6,338 bases of DNA from Avichristensenella sp031550455 (GCA_031550455.1 JAVBOQ010000168.1:1-6338), one strand, 5' to 3'. Shown: positions 1 to 5,525, numbered from the stretch's first letter. Notes: generated from the sequence alone by a model not told the origin. Numbers and translations: made by a program.

Positions 1-1
1 G

Positions 2-130
2 CGCCGTATTACCGCCAACCTTCTCAAGGCCCATCCCTCCTCTGAAACTACCCCTATCAAACGCTATATGTGCTCCCTCCGGCTCGACTTCCTTGAAGCT
101 GTCCTCTGTAACGCTCAGTTCTTTTCATGA
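2..130 (+). CDS. C-terminal fragment of a DDE-type insertion sequence transposase (runs off the left edge)
   Basis: The frame starting at base 2 is open from the window edge to a TGA at 128-130 and encodes 42 residues, so only the C-terminus is visible. It contains NLLKAHPSS, then a short basic IKR segment, then LRLDFLEAVL. This order (NLLK, a basic IKxK-like patch, then a D-[FY]-L-x-x-V-L ending) resembles, from memory, the C-termini of ISAs1/H-repeat-type DDE transposases, but the stretch is too short to fix the family. The catalytic DDE residues would lie outside the window. Base composition is clearly less GC-rich than the adjacent genes, and the codons include AT-ending ones the neighbours avoid, consistent with a mobile gene. 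It runs convergently towards the permease gene, with 56 bases between the two stop codons. Whether the full transposase is intact cannot be judged. Confidence 0.5.
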   Translation, partial: RRITANLLKAHPSSETTPIKRYMCSLRLDFLEAVLCNAQFFS

Positions 131-138
131 ACATGCCC

Positions 139-182
139 TGATTGACGCGGGGACAATGCAATGATTGATGCGGGGACAATGC
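139..182. repeat. Two tandem copies of a 21-bp motif at the putative IS end
   Basis: Bases 139-159 and 162-182 are near-identical direct repeats at a 23-bp period. They share TTGAYGCGGGGACAATGC at 142-159 and 165-182 and differ only at 146/169 (C/T). They lie between the transposase fragment and the permease stop codon. They could be repeated transposase-binding sites at one IS terminus, or the tips of two abutting element ends. The first reading is an inference by analogy with IS families, such as IS21, that carry multiple terminal repeats. Confidence 0.7.
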
Positions 183-186
183 TCCG

Positions 187-1059
187 TTACCCCTTCACGC
201 TTCCCGCCAGCAGCCCGGACACGAAATACTTCTGCGTGCACAAAAACACCACGTAGATCGCCGCGCTCGCGACGAGCGTCGCGGCCATCAGTTCGTTCCA
301 ACGGATCTCGGCCTCGTCGCGGAACATCGTCAGCGCGAGCTGCACGGTTTTCATGCTGTCCGAATGCGTCATGATCAGCGGCCACGTATATTCGTTCCAT
401 GTGCCGGTAAATTTCAGGACGCCAAGCGACGCGAACACGGGCCCGCTCAGCGGCAAATAGACCGAAACCAGCGCGCGCAGTCTGCCCGCGCCGTCCATTC
501 GCGCCGCGTCGTCGAGCGCGGTCGGAAACGTGACGTAATACTGACGGCACAGGAACACGCCGAACGAACCCGCGACATACGGCGCGATCAGCCCGGCGTA
601 GGTATTCAAAAGGCCGAGTCCGCCCCGCCCGAGGACGTCGTTGCCGCCCGCCAGCGGCACGCCGCGCAGCATCGTGAACACCGGCACCATCGTCACCTGC
701 GGCGGGATCATCATGCCGACCAGGATCAGCGCGAACAGCGGCTTTCTGCCCCTGAACGGGAGGCGCGCGAACACATAGCCCGCCGCGCCGTTGATGACGA
801 GGCTGATGACGACCGTCAGCACGGTTACGTACGCGCTGTTGAACAGGTAACGGCCCCAGTCACCGTTTCGCATCGCGCGGGCGTAGTTACCCCACGCGGG
901 GTTTTTCGGCCAGAGCACCGGCGAAGACGCGTACACCTCGGGCATCGTCTGCAGCGACACGGAAAGCGTCATCAGCAGCGGGAAGCCCATCAGCGCCACC
1001 AGCAACAGCACGACCAGCAGCCGCGCGGCGGCGAACGTCCGCCCCTCCGCGCGCCTCAC
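187..1059 (-). CDS. Carbohydrate ABC transporter permease, MalG type
   Basis: This is one of two membrane subunits of a CUT1-type ABC importer for sugars or oligosaccharides in the cytoplasmic membrane. Numbered from GTG 1059-1057 it has 290 residues, normal for the family. A hydrophobic segment at about 11-32 is followed by further membrane segments at about 74-97, 107-130, 155-172, 205-217 and 257-274. The cytoplasmic EAA loop, which contacts the ATPase, is at about 179-203: DDAARMDGA (183-191) with LP at 202-203. The usual glutamate of EAA is aspartate here, a mild variation. The protein ends in KYFVSGLLAGSVKG, the typical MalG-like terminus, so the nearby IS has not truncated it. An upstream start at 1119 would overlap the previous gene by 64 bases. 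GTG 1059 is preferred because it forms a GTGA overlap with the upstream stop and has GGAGG seven bases upstream. The substrate is not predictable. Confidence 0.93.
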   Translation of the reverse strand: MRRAEGRTFAAARLLVVLLLVALMGFPLLMTLSVSLQTMPEVYASSPVLWPKNPAWGNYARAMRNGDWGRYLFNSAYVTVLTVVISLVINGAAGYVFARLPFRGRKPLFALILVGMMIPPQVTMVPVFTMLRGVPLAGGNDVLGRGGLGLLNTYAGLIAPYVAGSFGVFLCRQYYVTFPTALDDAARMDGAGRLRALVSVYLPLSGPVFASLGVLKFTGTWNEYTWPLIMTHSDSMKTVQLALTMFRDEAEIRWNELMAATLVASAAIYVVFLCTQKYFVSGLLAGSVKG

Positions 1060-1982
1060 TCGCCCACCTCCCGCGGCGACAGCCGGAACTGCGCGGCCGT
1101 CACAACAAGCAAGATGCACAGCAGCACCGCGGACATCGCGGCCGCGTAGCCCATCTTGTATTCACCGAACCCGCGCAGATATATCTGGTGGACGATCGTC
1201 GTCGTCGCGTACAGCGGGTCGCCGCGCGTCATGATCTGCACCTGCTCGAATGTCTTGAACGACTCGATCGTGCACGTGACCAGCACGAACAGCAGCACCG
1301 GCGACAGCGCGGGCAGCGTGACGCGGCGCAGTTGTTGCCAGCCGTTCGCGCCGTCGACGCGGGCAGCTTCGTACAGCGCGGGATCGATGTTCGACAGTCC
1401 GGCCATCAGCACCAGCATGCAATAGCCAAGGTTTTTCCATACGTTGACAAAGATCAGGCAAAGAAGCGCCTGCGTTTCCGAAAACAGCCACGGCTGCGGC
1501 GCGCCGCCCAGGAGCAGCAGGATCTTGTTCAAATACCCGTTCAGCGGATCGAACAGCAAAAGCCAGATCATCGACACCGCCGTCATCGACGTGGCGTACG
1601 GGTAAACGCACAGCATCCGCACGCCGCGCGCCCACCTGCCCGGGCGGCCAAGCGCGACCGCGGTCGCCAGCCCGCCCGCGACCAGCCCGGCGACGCTCAG
1701 CGCGGCGAACACCGCGGTGTTTTGCACCGCGCGCAGGAACACGCGGTCTGAAAACAGCCGCTCATAGTTGCGCAGGCCGATCCACTTCGGCGCGGCGCTC
1801 AGGTTGTAGCTGGTGAAGCTGTAATACAGGTTTTTGACCACCGGGTACAGCACGAAAAGCGCGAAAAAGATCAAAAACGGCAACAACAAACCATAGGCGG
1901 CCCGGGTGTCCGAAGACCCCAGTCCGCCGTGGCGGGAAGACTGCCGCTTACGCGCGCGCCTGCGCGTCAAAGGCACGGACAC
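1056..1982 (-). CDS. Carbohydrate ABC transporter permease, MalF type
   Basis: This is the partner membrane subunit of the MalG-type permease in a CUT1 sugar importer. It has 308 residues with a basic N-terminal tail (RRRARKR at 8-13 and nearby) and a first membrane segment at about 30-50 ending in LYPVVKNLYYSFTSY, a hallmark of MalF/UgpA-like permeases. Further membrane segments are at about 86-110, 122-143, 171-197, 226-238 and 278-298. The EAA loop reads EAARVDGA (205-212) with LP at 223-224. The GTG start at 1982 overlaps the 3' end of the epimerase gene by 35 bases and is preceded by GAGGTGA (1989-1995) at good spacing. GTG 1976 is an alternative start. The stop overlaps the next permease start by four bases. 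No solute-binding protein or ATPase gene is in the window. Many CUT1 systems share a distant MsmK/MalK-type ATPase, which could apply here. Confidence 0.93.
   Translation of the reverse strand: MSVPLTRRRARKRQSSRHGGLGSSDTRAAYGLLLPFLIFFALFVLYPVVKNLYYSFTSYNLSAAPKWIGLRNYERLFSDRVFLRAVQNTAVFAALSVAGLVAGGLATAVALGRPGRWARGVRMLCVYPYATSMTAVSMIWLLLFDPLNGYLNKILLLLGGAPQPWLFSETQALLCLIFVNVWKNLGYCMLVLMAGLSNIDPALYEAARVDGANGWQQLRRVTLPALSPVLLFVLVTCTIESFKTFEQVQIMTRGDPLYATTTIVHQIYLRGFGEYKMGYAAAMSAVLLCILLVVTAAQFRLSPREVGE
1063..1072 (-). promoter_or_regulatory. Strong ribosome binding site of the MalG-type permease
   Basis: The minus strand reads GGGAGGTGGG here. GGAGG (1067-1071) ends seven bases before GTG 1059-1057. 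The site lies inside the end of the upstream permease gene, whose TGA (1056-1058) overlaps the GTG as GTGA. This fixes the start and indicates translational coupling of the two permeases. Confidence 0.85.
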
Positions 1983-2784
1983 GCGCCATCACCTCGCGGA
2001 AATTGTCAAGGCCCACATATTCCAAAATGAACGGTTTGCCTTCGCAGCGCTCGTGGTACAGCCGGAGAAACAGCGGCCAGTCGATGTCGCCGTCGCCGAC
2101 CGCGCGGCCCTTCGCGTCGTTCACCTTGCGGTCCTTGCCGTGCAGGTACGCGATATGCGGCGCGAGGTAGTCGAACATGTCGCGCTCGGAGCTGTTGGCG
2201 ATCAGGTTCGCCGGGTCGAGCAGGATGCGCAGCCGGTCGCTGCCGACCTGGGCGATCAGGTCGCGCGCGCGCTTTGCGGACGGCACGATGTCGATGACGC
2301 AGGTCTCCAGCGCGATGTGGACGTTGTGGTATTCGGCGCGCCGGCACAGATCCCTGAGGCTGTCGACCAGCCGCGCGAAGTCCGTTTCGTACCGGTTGGC
2401 GTTGACGCCGCGCTGGTGCTCCGTGAACCCGCATTCGGTCGGCACGAACGGAATGCCGTTTTGCGCCGCCAGTTGCATATGCCGCTCGTAATAGTCAAGG
2501 TTCCGCTTGCGCTCGTCGTCGTCGGGGTGGATCAGGTTCGTGAACACGCCGAGCGCCGGGATCTCGACGCCCTGTTCGCGATACAGCGCAACAATGGCGG
2601 CGAATTTTCCATCCGTCAGCGACGAAAGGTCGGACCGGCCGTTGTAAACCCAGTACGCGGTGTCAGCACTCTTTAGGCACAGCTCGGTCGAAACCGCGCC
2701 GGCGTCCTTCAGCTGCTCCGCGATCTCCGCGTGCGTCAGCGTCGGAAAGCTGCGCGATACGACGCCGATCCGGATTGGTTCCAT
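1948..2784 (-). CDS. Sugar phosphate isomerase/epimerase family protein (xylose isomerase-like TIM barrel)
   Basis: The protein has 278 residues and is a cytoplasmic TIM-barrel enzyme of the AP endonuclease 2/xylose isomerase-like family (PF01261). Members interconvert keto-sugars or sugar acids using a divalent metal. Likely metal ligands are E160 (HIALET), D190 (LLDPANL), H215 (YLHGKD) and E255 (FILEYVG), in the expected Glu-Asp-His-Glu order. The N-terminal strand IRIGVVSRSF and the STELC segment (E34) fit the first two barrel strands. An upstream in-frame start at 2940 would translate the intergenic repeat and is rejected. ATG 2784-2782 has AAAGGAGG (2791-2798) six bases upstream. The 3' end overlaps the MalF-type permease by 35 bases, so the enzyme probably acts on the sugar that the transporter imports. 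The exact reaction cannot be read from the sequence; other members are tagatose, psicose or inosose enzymes. Confidence 0.9.
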   Translation of the reverse strand: MEPIRIGVVSRSFPTLTHAEIAEQLKDAGAVSTELCLKSADTAYWVYNGRSDLSSLTDGKFAAIVALYREQGVEIPALGVFTNLIHPDDDERKRNLDYYERHMQLAAQNGIPFVPTECGFTEHQRGVNANRYETDFARLVDSLRDLCRRAEYHNVHIALETCVIDIVPSAKRARDLIAQVGSDRLRILLDPANLIANSSERDMFDYLAPHIAYLHGKDRKVNDAKGRAVGDGDIDWPLFLRLYHERCEGKPFILEYVGLDNFREVMARVRAFDAQARA

Positions 2785-2790
2785 GAGGGG

Positions 2791-2798
2791 CCTCCTTT
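2791..2798 (-). promoter_or_regulatory. Consensus ribosome binding site of the epimerase gene, with a possible masking hairpin
   Basis: The minus strand reads AAAGGAGG, six bases before ATG 2784-2782, which decides the start against the long upstream extension. On the mRNA the preceding CCTCC (complement of 2806-2810) could pair with GGAGG (complement of 2791-2795) across a ten-base loop, covering the site. The stem is only five pairs, so this is a weak possibility. Confidence 0.85.
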
Positions 2799-2842
2799 GT
2801 GTGAGGGAGGAACGCCGAAGGGCTCCGCCCTTTGGAATCCCG

Positions 2843-2865
2843 CTTAAGGGCCAAAGGCCCTTAAG
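2843..2865. repeat. Perfect 10-bp stem hairpin of repeat copy 1
   Basis: CTTAAGGGCC (2843-2852) and GGCCCTTAAG (2856-2865) flank an AAA loop. The counterpart in copy 2 (5413-5435) differs at both positions of the loop-closing pair (C2852-G2856 becomes T5422-A5426), so pairing is kept. Confidence 0.85.
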
Positions 2866-2928
2866 AATCCCTTCTTTGGGGCTGGAAAACAAAAGCGCTT
2901 CCCGCCGTGAGGCGAAAAAGACGGGATT

Positions 2929-2951
2929 CCAAAGGGGCACTGCCCCTTTGG
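2929..2951 (-). repeat. Perfect 10-bp stem hairpin just downstream of the esterase gene (possible weak terminator)
   Basis: CCAAAGGGGC (2929-2938) and GCCCCTTTGG (2942-2951) flank an ACT loop. On the transcribed minus strand the stem is followed after nine bases by TTTTT (complement of 2915-2919), too far for a textbook intrinsic terminator. The left arm is missing from copy 2. Partial termination after the esterase gene is possible but unproven. Confidence 0.4.
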
Positions 2952-2994
2952 CAGGGTCTGGGACGGAGTCCCGGCGCCCCTCCTCCTCATCCCC

Positions 2995-3759
2995 TCACCC
3001 GTTCGTCTCAAACCCCATCCACCGCAGCGCGCGCTGGATGTAGGCGTCCCAGAAGTCCCACGAATGGACGCCGGGGCCTTCCTCGTACGTGATATCCAGC
3101 GGTTTCCCGAACCTCGCGAGGAACCCGGCGTTATTAGCGTACAGGTAGTCCTCGGTGCCGCAGGCGACATAGAACCGCGGCCTCGGGCTGCCCCCGGCGA
3201 TCAGCCGCTCCGCGACGGCCGCAAGGTCATTTTCGCTGCCGCGCAGCTCGTTAAGCGAGCCGAAAATGTCCGTCCAGAACGCGTCACCGCGCGCCTCGTC
3301 CGTCTCCGAAAGCGCGACCATGTCCACCGCGCCGGACAGGCTCGCGACCGCCGCGAACCGCTCAGGGCAGCGCAGGCCGAGCTTCAGCGCGCCGTAGCCG
3401 CCCATCGAAAGGCCCGCGGCGAACCGGTCTTCGCGCGCGGTGGAAATCGGGAACATCCTTTCACAGACCGTCGGCAGTTCCTCGCTGATAAACGTCCAAT
3501 AGCGGCCGCCGTGCTTCATGTCCGTATAAAAGCTGCGGTGCACCGTCGGCATGACGACGCAGAGGTCGCGCCCGCGCGCGTACCGCTCGATCGACGTCAT
3601 CCGCCGCCAGATCGTGTGGTCGTCCGAGAGCCCGTGCAAAAGGTACAGCACCGGCCATTTGCCATCCGGACGCGTGCATACCCTCTCCGGCAGAATCACG
3701 TCCATCGACATGTGCAGCCTGAGAACCTCCGAAAAGAAATTCGCCTGCAACAGCGCCAC
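2995..3759 (-). CDS. Alpha/beta hydrolase esterase, FrmB/EstA (esterase D, PF00756) family
   Basis: This is a serine esterase of the S-formylglutathione hydrolase/tributyrin esterase family, which cleaves short-chain acyl esters. There is no signal peptide, so it is probably cytoplasmic. Numbered from GTG 3759 it has 254 residues, near the family norm. VALLQANFFSEVL followed by MSMDVILP is the characteristic N-terminal start. HGL (42-44) supplies the oxyanion region. The nucleophile elbow GLSMGGYGA (116-124) places Ser118. The acid is probably Asp204 in CGTED, and His232 in GVHSWDFW completes the triad. A GTG at 3780 would add seven residues but lacks a good ribosome binding site. GTG 3759 has GAGGGG eight bases upstream and matches where relatives start. 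It follows the secreted-protein gene by 28 bases, so the two are probably cotranscribed. The substrate is unknown; deacylating carbohydrates is plausible given the nearby sugar operon. Confidence 0.9.
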   Translation of the reverse strand: MALLQANFFSEVLRLHMSMDVILPERVCTRPDGKWPVLYLLHGLSDDHTIWRRMTSIERYARGRDLCVVMPTVHRSFYTDMKHGGRYWTFISEELPTVCERMFPISTAREDRFAAGLSMGGYGALKLGLRCPERFAAVASLSGAVDMVALSETDEARGDAFWTDIFGSLNELRGSENDLAAVAERLIAGGSPRPRFYVACGTEDYLYANNAGFLARFGKPLDITYEEGPGVHSWDFWDAYIQRALRWMGFETNG

Positions 3760-3767
3760 GTTGATTT

Positions 3768-3773
3768 CCCCTC
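3768..3773 (-). promoter_or_regulatory. Ribosome binding site that favours the shorter esterase start
   Basis: GAGGGG on the minus strand ends eight bases before GTG 3759-3757. The alternative GTG at 3780-3778 has no comparable purine-rich site, because the sequence ahead of it is the end of the upstream gene (TAA at 3788-3790). Confidence 0.6.
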
Positions 3774-3787
3774 TCTTCACATTTGTG

Positions 3788-5350
3788 TTATTCGTCCGCC
3801 TTCACATACGCGAGCAGCATGACCATCGGCAGCGCGGTGTCGACCTGGTTTCCGTTTTCGTCCATCGATGAGAACATCGATGTATCCGTGGTGACCTCGA
3901 CATACAGCGTCGCGCGGTCGCCGACGGCAAGCGCGATCTCCTCGCCGTCACGCACCGCCACCAGCCCTTCGGACCACGCGCCGCTCTTGTTCACTTTCAA
4001 CGCGAGTTGGACATAATGCCGCGTCCCGGCGGTCGACACGCTGATCACCTGCCCGGTGTACTGCACGATCCGGCCCGCATACTTGTCTGCCTTGGCGGCA
4101 AGGTTCGCGTACGACAGCGGCTGCACCTCGTTCGCCTTCAGATAGGCCGCGTAATCGGCCATGCGCCACTTGCGATTGAAAACGATGTCGACGCGCCGGT
4201 CGGTGAATCCTTTTTTGGTGAACGCCAGCGTGACTTCGCGCACGCCGGTCACGCCGCGGTCAAGCTTGAACGAGAACCTGCCGTCGGACCCGGTGACAAT
4301 CCTTTTGTTTGTGTCAAACTCCATGCACTGAACCGTCACGCCGGCCAGCGTCTTGCCCTCGACGGCCACCTGCGGCTCAAAATAGTCTCCCGACGGCGCG
4401 GACGTGAAGTCGATCGGGATCCTGCCCGGCTCGTAGGTAAGGATGCCCGTCGCGTCGCTGTTCGCGTAGCCTTCCAGCGACGCGATCAAAAACAGCTCGT
4501 ATTCGCCCGCGCCGGGTAGCGTCAGCTCGATCTCGTAATCGCCGCCGGACCCGGCCTTGTCGCTGCCGACCACCGAGGCCTGCCCGCCGCTTGGCTTCAG
4601 CCACGCCTCGACGGTCGCGCCGCGCATTGTCGCGCCGTGCAGCGTCAGTTCGGGCTTGACCGCCTCCTCCGGCATGCCGCCGGTCACCGTCAGACCCACC
4701 GGAAGCTTCGGCATGTTCAGCGACATCGGGTACAGCGTCTGCCGCGCCATCGCGTCAAACGCGCGCTGGTCGGCGCTCTCCACCCTGCGGCCCTCGACCT
4801 GCAAATCGAGCGTGATGTGCAGCCCATTCCGGATCGTGTACGCCTGCAGGCCGCGGTGCGTCGTCGTTTCGCCAAAGCGGATCAGGTAGGTGAGGTTCAG
4901 GATTCGCCCCTGATTCTCCCGGTTTGTCCAGGCGGCCTCCGTGTACCGATACCCGGTCAGCGCCCAAGCGGCGCGGTCGAGGAAATCGTCCTTGATCGCC
5001 GCGCGCATCTCCGGCGTATACCGCGAGATGTCGCGGTATACCTTCGCGGTTTCATCGCCTTCGCGCGCGATGACGCGCAGCGCGGCGTCGCCCGCCGCGT
5101 TGAACGCCGCGAGGTACACGCCCTCGGCGCGCATCGCCTCGGCAGCCTTTTCCGGCGTGATCTCGTCAAAATACTCGAAGTGCCGCGACACCGTCTCCGG
5201 CGTGACGACGGTCCAACCGGCCGGGATCGTCGTTGTGACCCCTATTTCGTCGATCGTGACCTCCACCGGCTGCGGTTCGGCCGCTTCCGCGAGGCACAGC
5301 GCGGGCGTCCAGAGCGACGCCAACAGCAGCAACAGGATCAGTTTTCGCAT
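3788..5350 (-). CDS. Secreted protein of unknown function with two Ig-like modules and an OB-like C-terminal domain
   Basis: The protein has 520 residues. The N-terminus MRKLILLLLLASLWTPALCLA is a clear signal peptide, probably cleaved after about residue 21. The cysteine at 19 lacks a proper lipobox (PALC), so a lipoprotein is unlikely. Residues about 28-210 form an unrecognised domain that begins VEVTIDEIGVTTTIPAGWTVV, like the start of surface proteins with a PsbP/DUF1795-type fold. Two similar beta-rich Ig-like modules follow (about 216-306 and 312-392), each with a [TQ]-[LV]-x-[LV]-x-G-x-T-x-x-G-[AV]-T-V core. Residues about 398-520 form an OB-like domain with YANLAAKADKYAGRIVQYTG, a pattern I recall from many clostridial exported proteins. 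ATG 5350 has AGAGGTG (5356-5362) five bases upstream. No catalytic motif is visible. A role in cell-surface binding is possible but speculative. The gene to its right appears to be a distant relative. Confidence 0.85.
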   Translation of the reverse strand: MRKLILLLLLASLWTPALCLAEAAEPQPVEVTIDEIGVTTTIPAGWTVVTPETVSRHFEYFDEITPEKAAEAMRAEGVYLAAFNAAGDAALRVIAREGDETAKVYRDISRYTPEMRAAIKDDFLDRAAWALTGYRYTEAAWTNRENQGRILNLTYLIRFGETTTHRGLQAYTIRNGLHITLDLQVEGRRVESADQRAFDAMARQTLYPMSLNMPKLPVGLTVTGGMPEEAVKPELTLHGATMRGATVEAWLKPSGGQASVVGSDKAGSGGDYEIELTLPGAGEYELFLIASLEGYANSDATGILTYEPGRIPIDFTSAPSGDYFEPQVAVEGKTLAGVTVQCMEFDTNKRIVTGSDGRFSFKLDRGVTGVREVTLAFTKKGFTDRRVDIVFNRKWRMADYAAYLKANEVQPLSYANLAAKADKYAGRIVQYTGQVISVSTAGTRHYVQLALKVNKSGAWSEGLVAVRDGEEIALAVGDRATLYVEVTTDTSMFSSMDENGNQVDTALPMVMLLAYVKADE

Positions 5351-5412
5351 GAGGGCACCTCTTTGCTGTAGGGTGGGGGGGACGCCAAAGGGCTCCGCCC
5401 TTTGGAATCCCG

Positions 5413-5435
5413 CTTAAGGGCTATTAGCCCTTAAG
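5413..5435. repeat. Perfect 10-bp stem hairpin of repeat copy 2
   Basis: CTTAAGGGCT (5413-5422) and AGCCCTTAAG (5426-5435) flank an ATT loop. Compared with copy 1 the loop-closing pair is T-A instead of C-G, a compensatory change, and two of the three loop bases also differ. Confidence 0.85.
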
Positions 5436-5453
5436 AATCCCTTCTTGGGGTAT

Positions 5454-5462
5454 TGTGGATAA
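5454..5462 (-). promoter_or_regulatory. Isolated DnaA-box-like nonamer
   Basis: The minus strand reads TTATCCACA, a perfect consensus DnaA box, within the non-shared linker of repeat copy 2. I noticed no second box nearby, and no AT-rich unwinding region or replication gene accompanies it. It is probably a chance match or a single titration or regulatory site, not an origin. Confidence 0.2.
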
Positions 5463-5525
5463 CCAAGCATCCCGCCGTGAGGCGAAGCCCGTTTGGCAGG
5501 GTCTGGGACAGCGTCCGCCCCTCGC

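Larger units (their letters stand above)
1..183 (+). mobile_element. Probable end of an insertion sequence next to the sugar permease gene
   Basis: The segment combines a transposase-like C-terminus (2-130), a drop in GC relative to the rest of the window, and a short tandem repeat (139-182) where an IS terminus would be expected. The GC-rich permease gene resumes immediately afterwards, with its stop codon at 187-189. The exact outer boundary is uncertain: it may be near 160 or near 183, depending on which repeat unit is the true tip. The other end and any target-site duplication are outside the window. Confidence 0.45.
2811..2976. repeat. Hairpin-rich intergenic repeat element, copy 1
   Basis: This fills most of the gap between the esterase stop (2995) and the epimerase ribosome binding site. 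Bases 2811-2881 match 5381-5450 of copy 2 with few differences, and 2901-2915 and 2942-2964 also have counterparts there. Plus-strand hairpins are: 2815-2835 (nine pairs including a G-T, loop TCC); 2843-2865 (CTTAAGGGCC / GGCCCTTAAG, loop AAA); 2903-2914 (CGCC-GTGA-GGCG); 2929-2951 (CCAAAGGGGC / GCCCCTTTGG, loop ACT); and 2960-2972 (GGGAC-GGA-GTCCC). A long-range perfect 15-bp stem joins 2828-2842 to 2922-2936 and excludes the first and fourth hairpins. It could be a non-autonomous mobile palindrome, an mRNA processing or stability element, or an attenuator. None of the hairpins is followed directly by a U-run on the transcribed strand, so it is not a canonical terminator. Confidence 0.85.
5381..5520. 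repeat. Hairpin-rich intergenic repeat element, copy 2 (internally deleted)
   Basis: This is in the same orientation as copy 1 and in the same kind of place, between the stop codon at 5526 and the ribosome binding site of the 520-residue protein. Bases 5381-5450 match 2811-2881. Hairpins are: 5385-5405 (CCAAAGGGC-TCC-GCCCTTTGG, nine perfect pairs); 5413-5435 (CTTAAGGGCT / AGCCCTTAAG, loop ATT); 5473-5484 (CGCC-GTGA-GGCG); and a four-pair 5506-5516 stem. Roughly 25 bases present in copy 1 are missing near 5486, including the left arm of the fourth hairpin and the right arm of the long-range stem. The linker at 5451-5470 is unrelated to that of copy 1. Confidence 0.85.

Noticed and set aside
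1060..1119. Start of the MalG-type permease at 1119
   Set aside because: It would overlap the upstream permease by 64 bases and has no advantage over GTG 1059, which has a strong site and a GTGA overlap.
364..1149. Long plus-strand open frame (261 codons) opposite the MalG-type permease
   Set aside because: It is rich in Arg, His and Gln and lies antisense to a well-supported permease, the usual shadow in GC-rich DNA. It has no recognisable domain.
1906..2676. Plus-strand open frame of 256 codons opposite the epimerase
   Set aside because: It mirrors the epimerase gene and has no family motif or ribosome binding site; the epimerase metal-ligand pattern is convincing.
2785..2940. N-terminal extension of the epimerase starting at 2940
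   Set aside because: The added residues are translated repeat sequence, while ATG 2784 has a consensus ribosome binding site and the proper barrel start.
2811..2976. Riboswitch or tRNA-like structure
   Set aside because: The stems do not match any riboswitch or T-box core I know, and there is no cloverleaf or conserved ligand-binding motif.
3064..3822. Plus-strand open frame of 252 codons opposite the esterase
   Set aside because: It is antisense to the esterase with its intact catalytic triad and has a composition typical of shadow frames.
5381..5435. Canonical intrinsic terminators in the repeat elements
   Set aside because: None of the hairpins is followed directly by a U-run on the transcribed minus strand.
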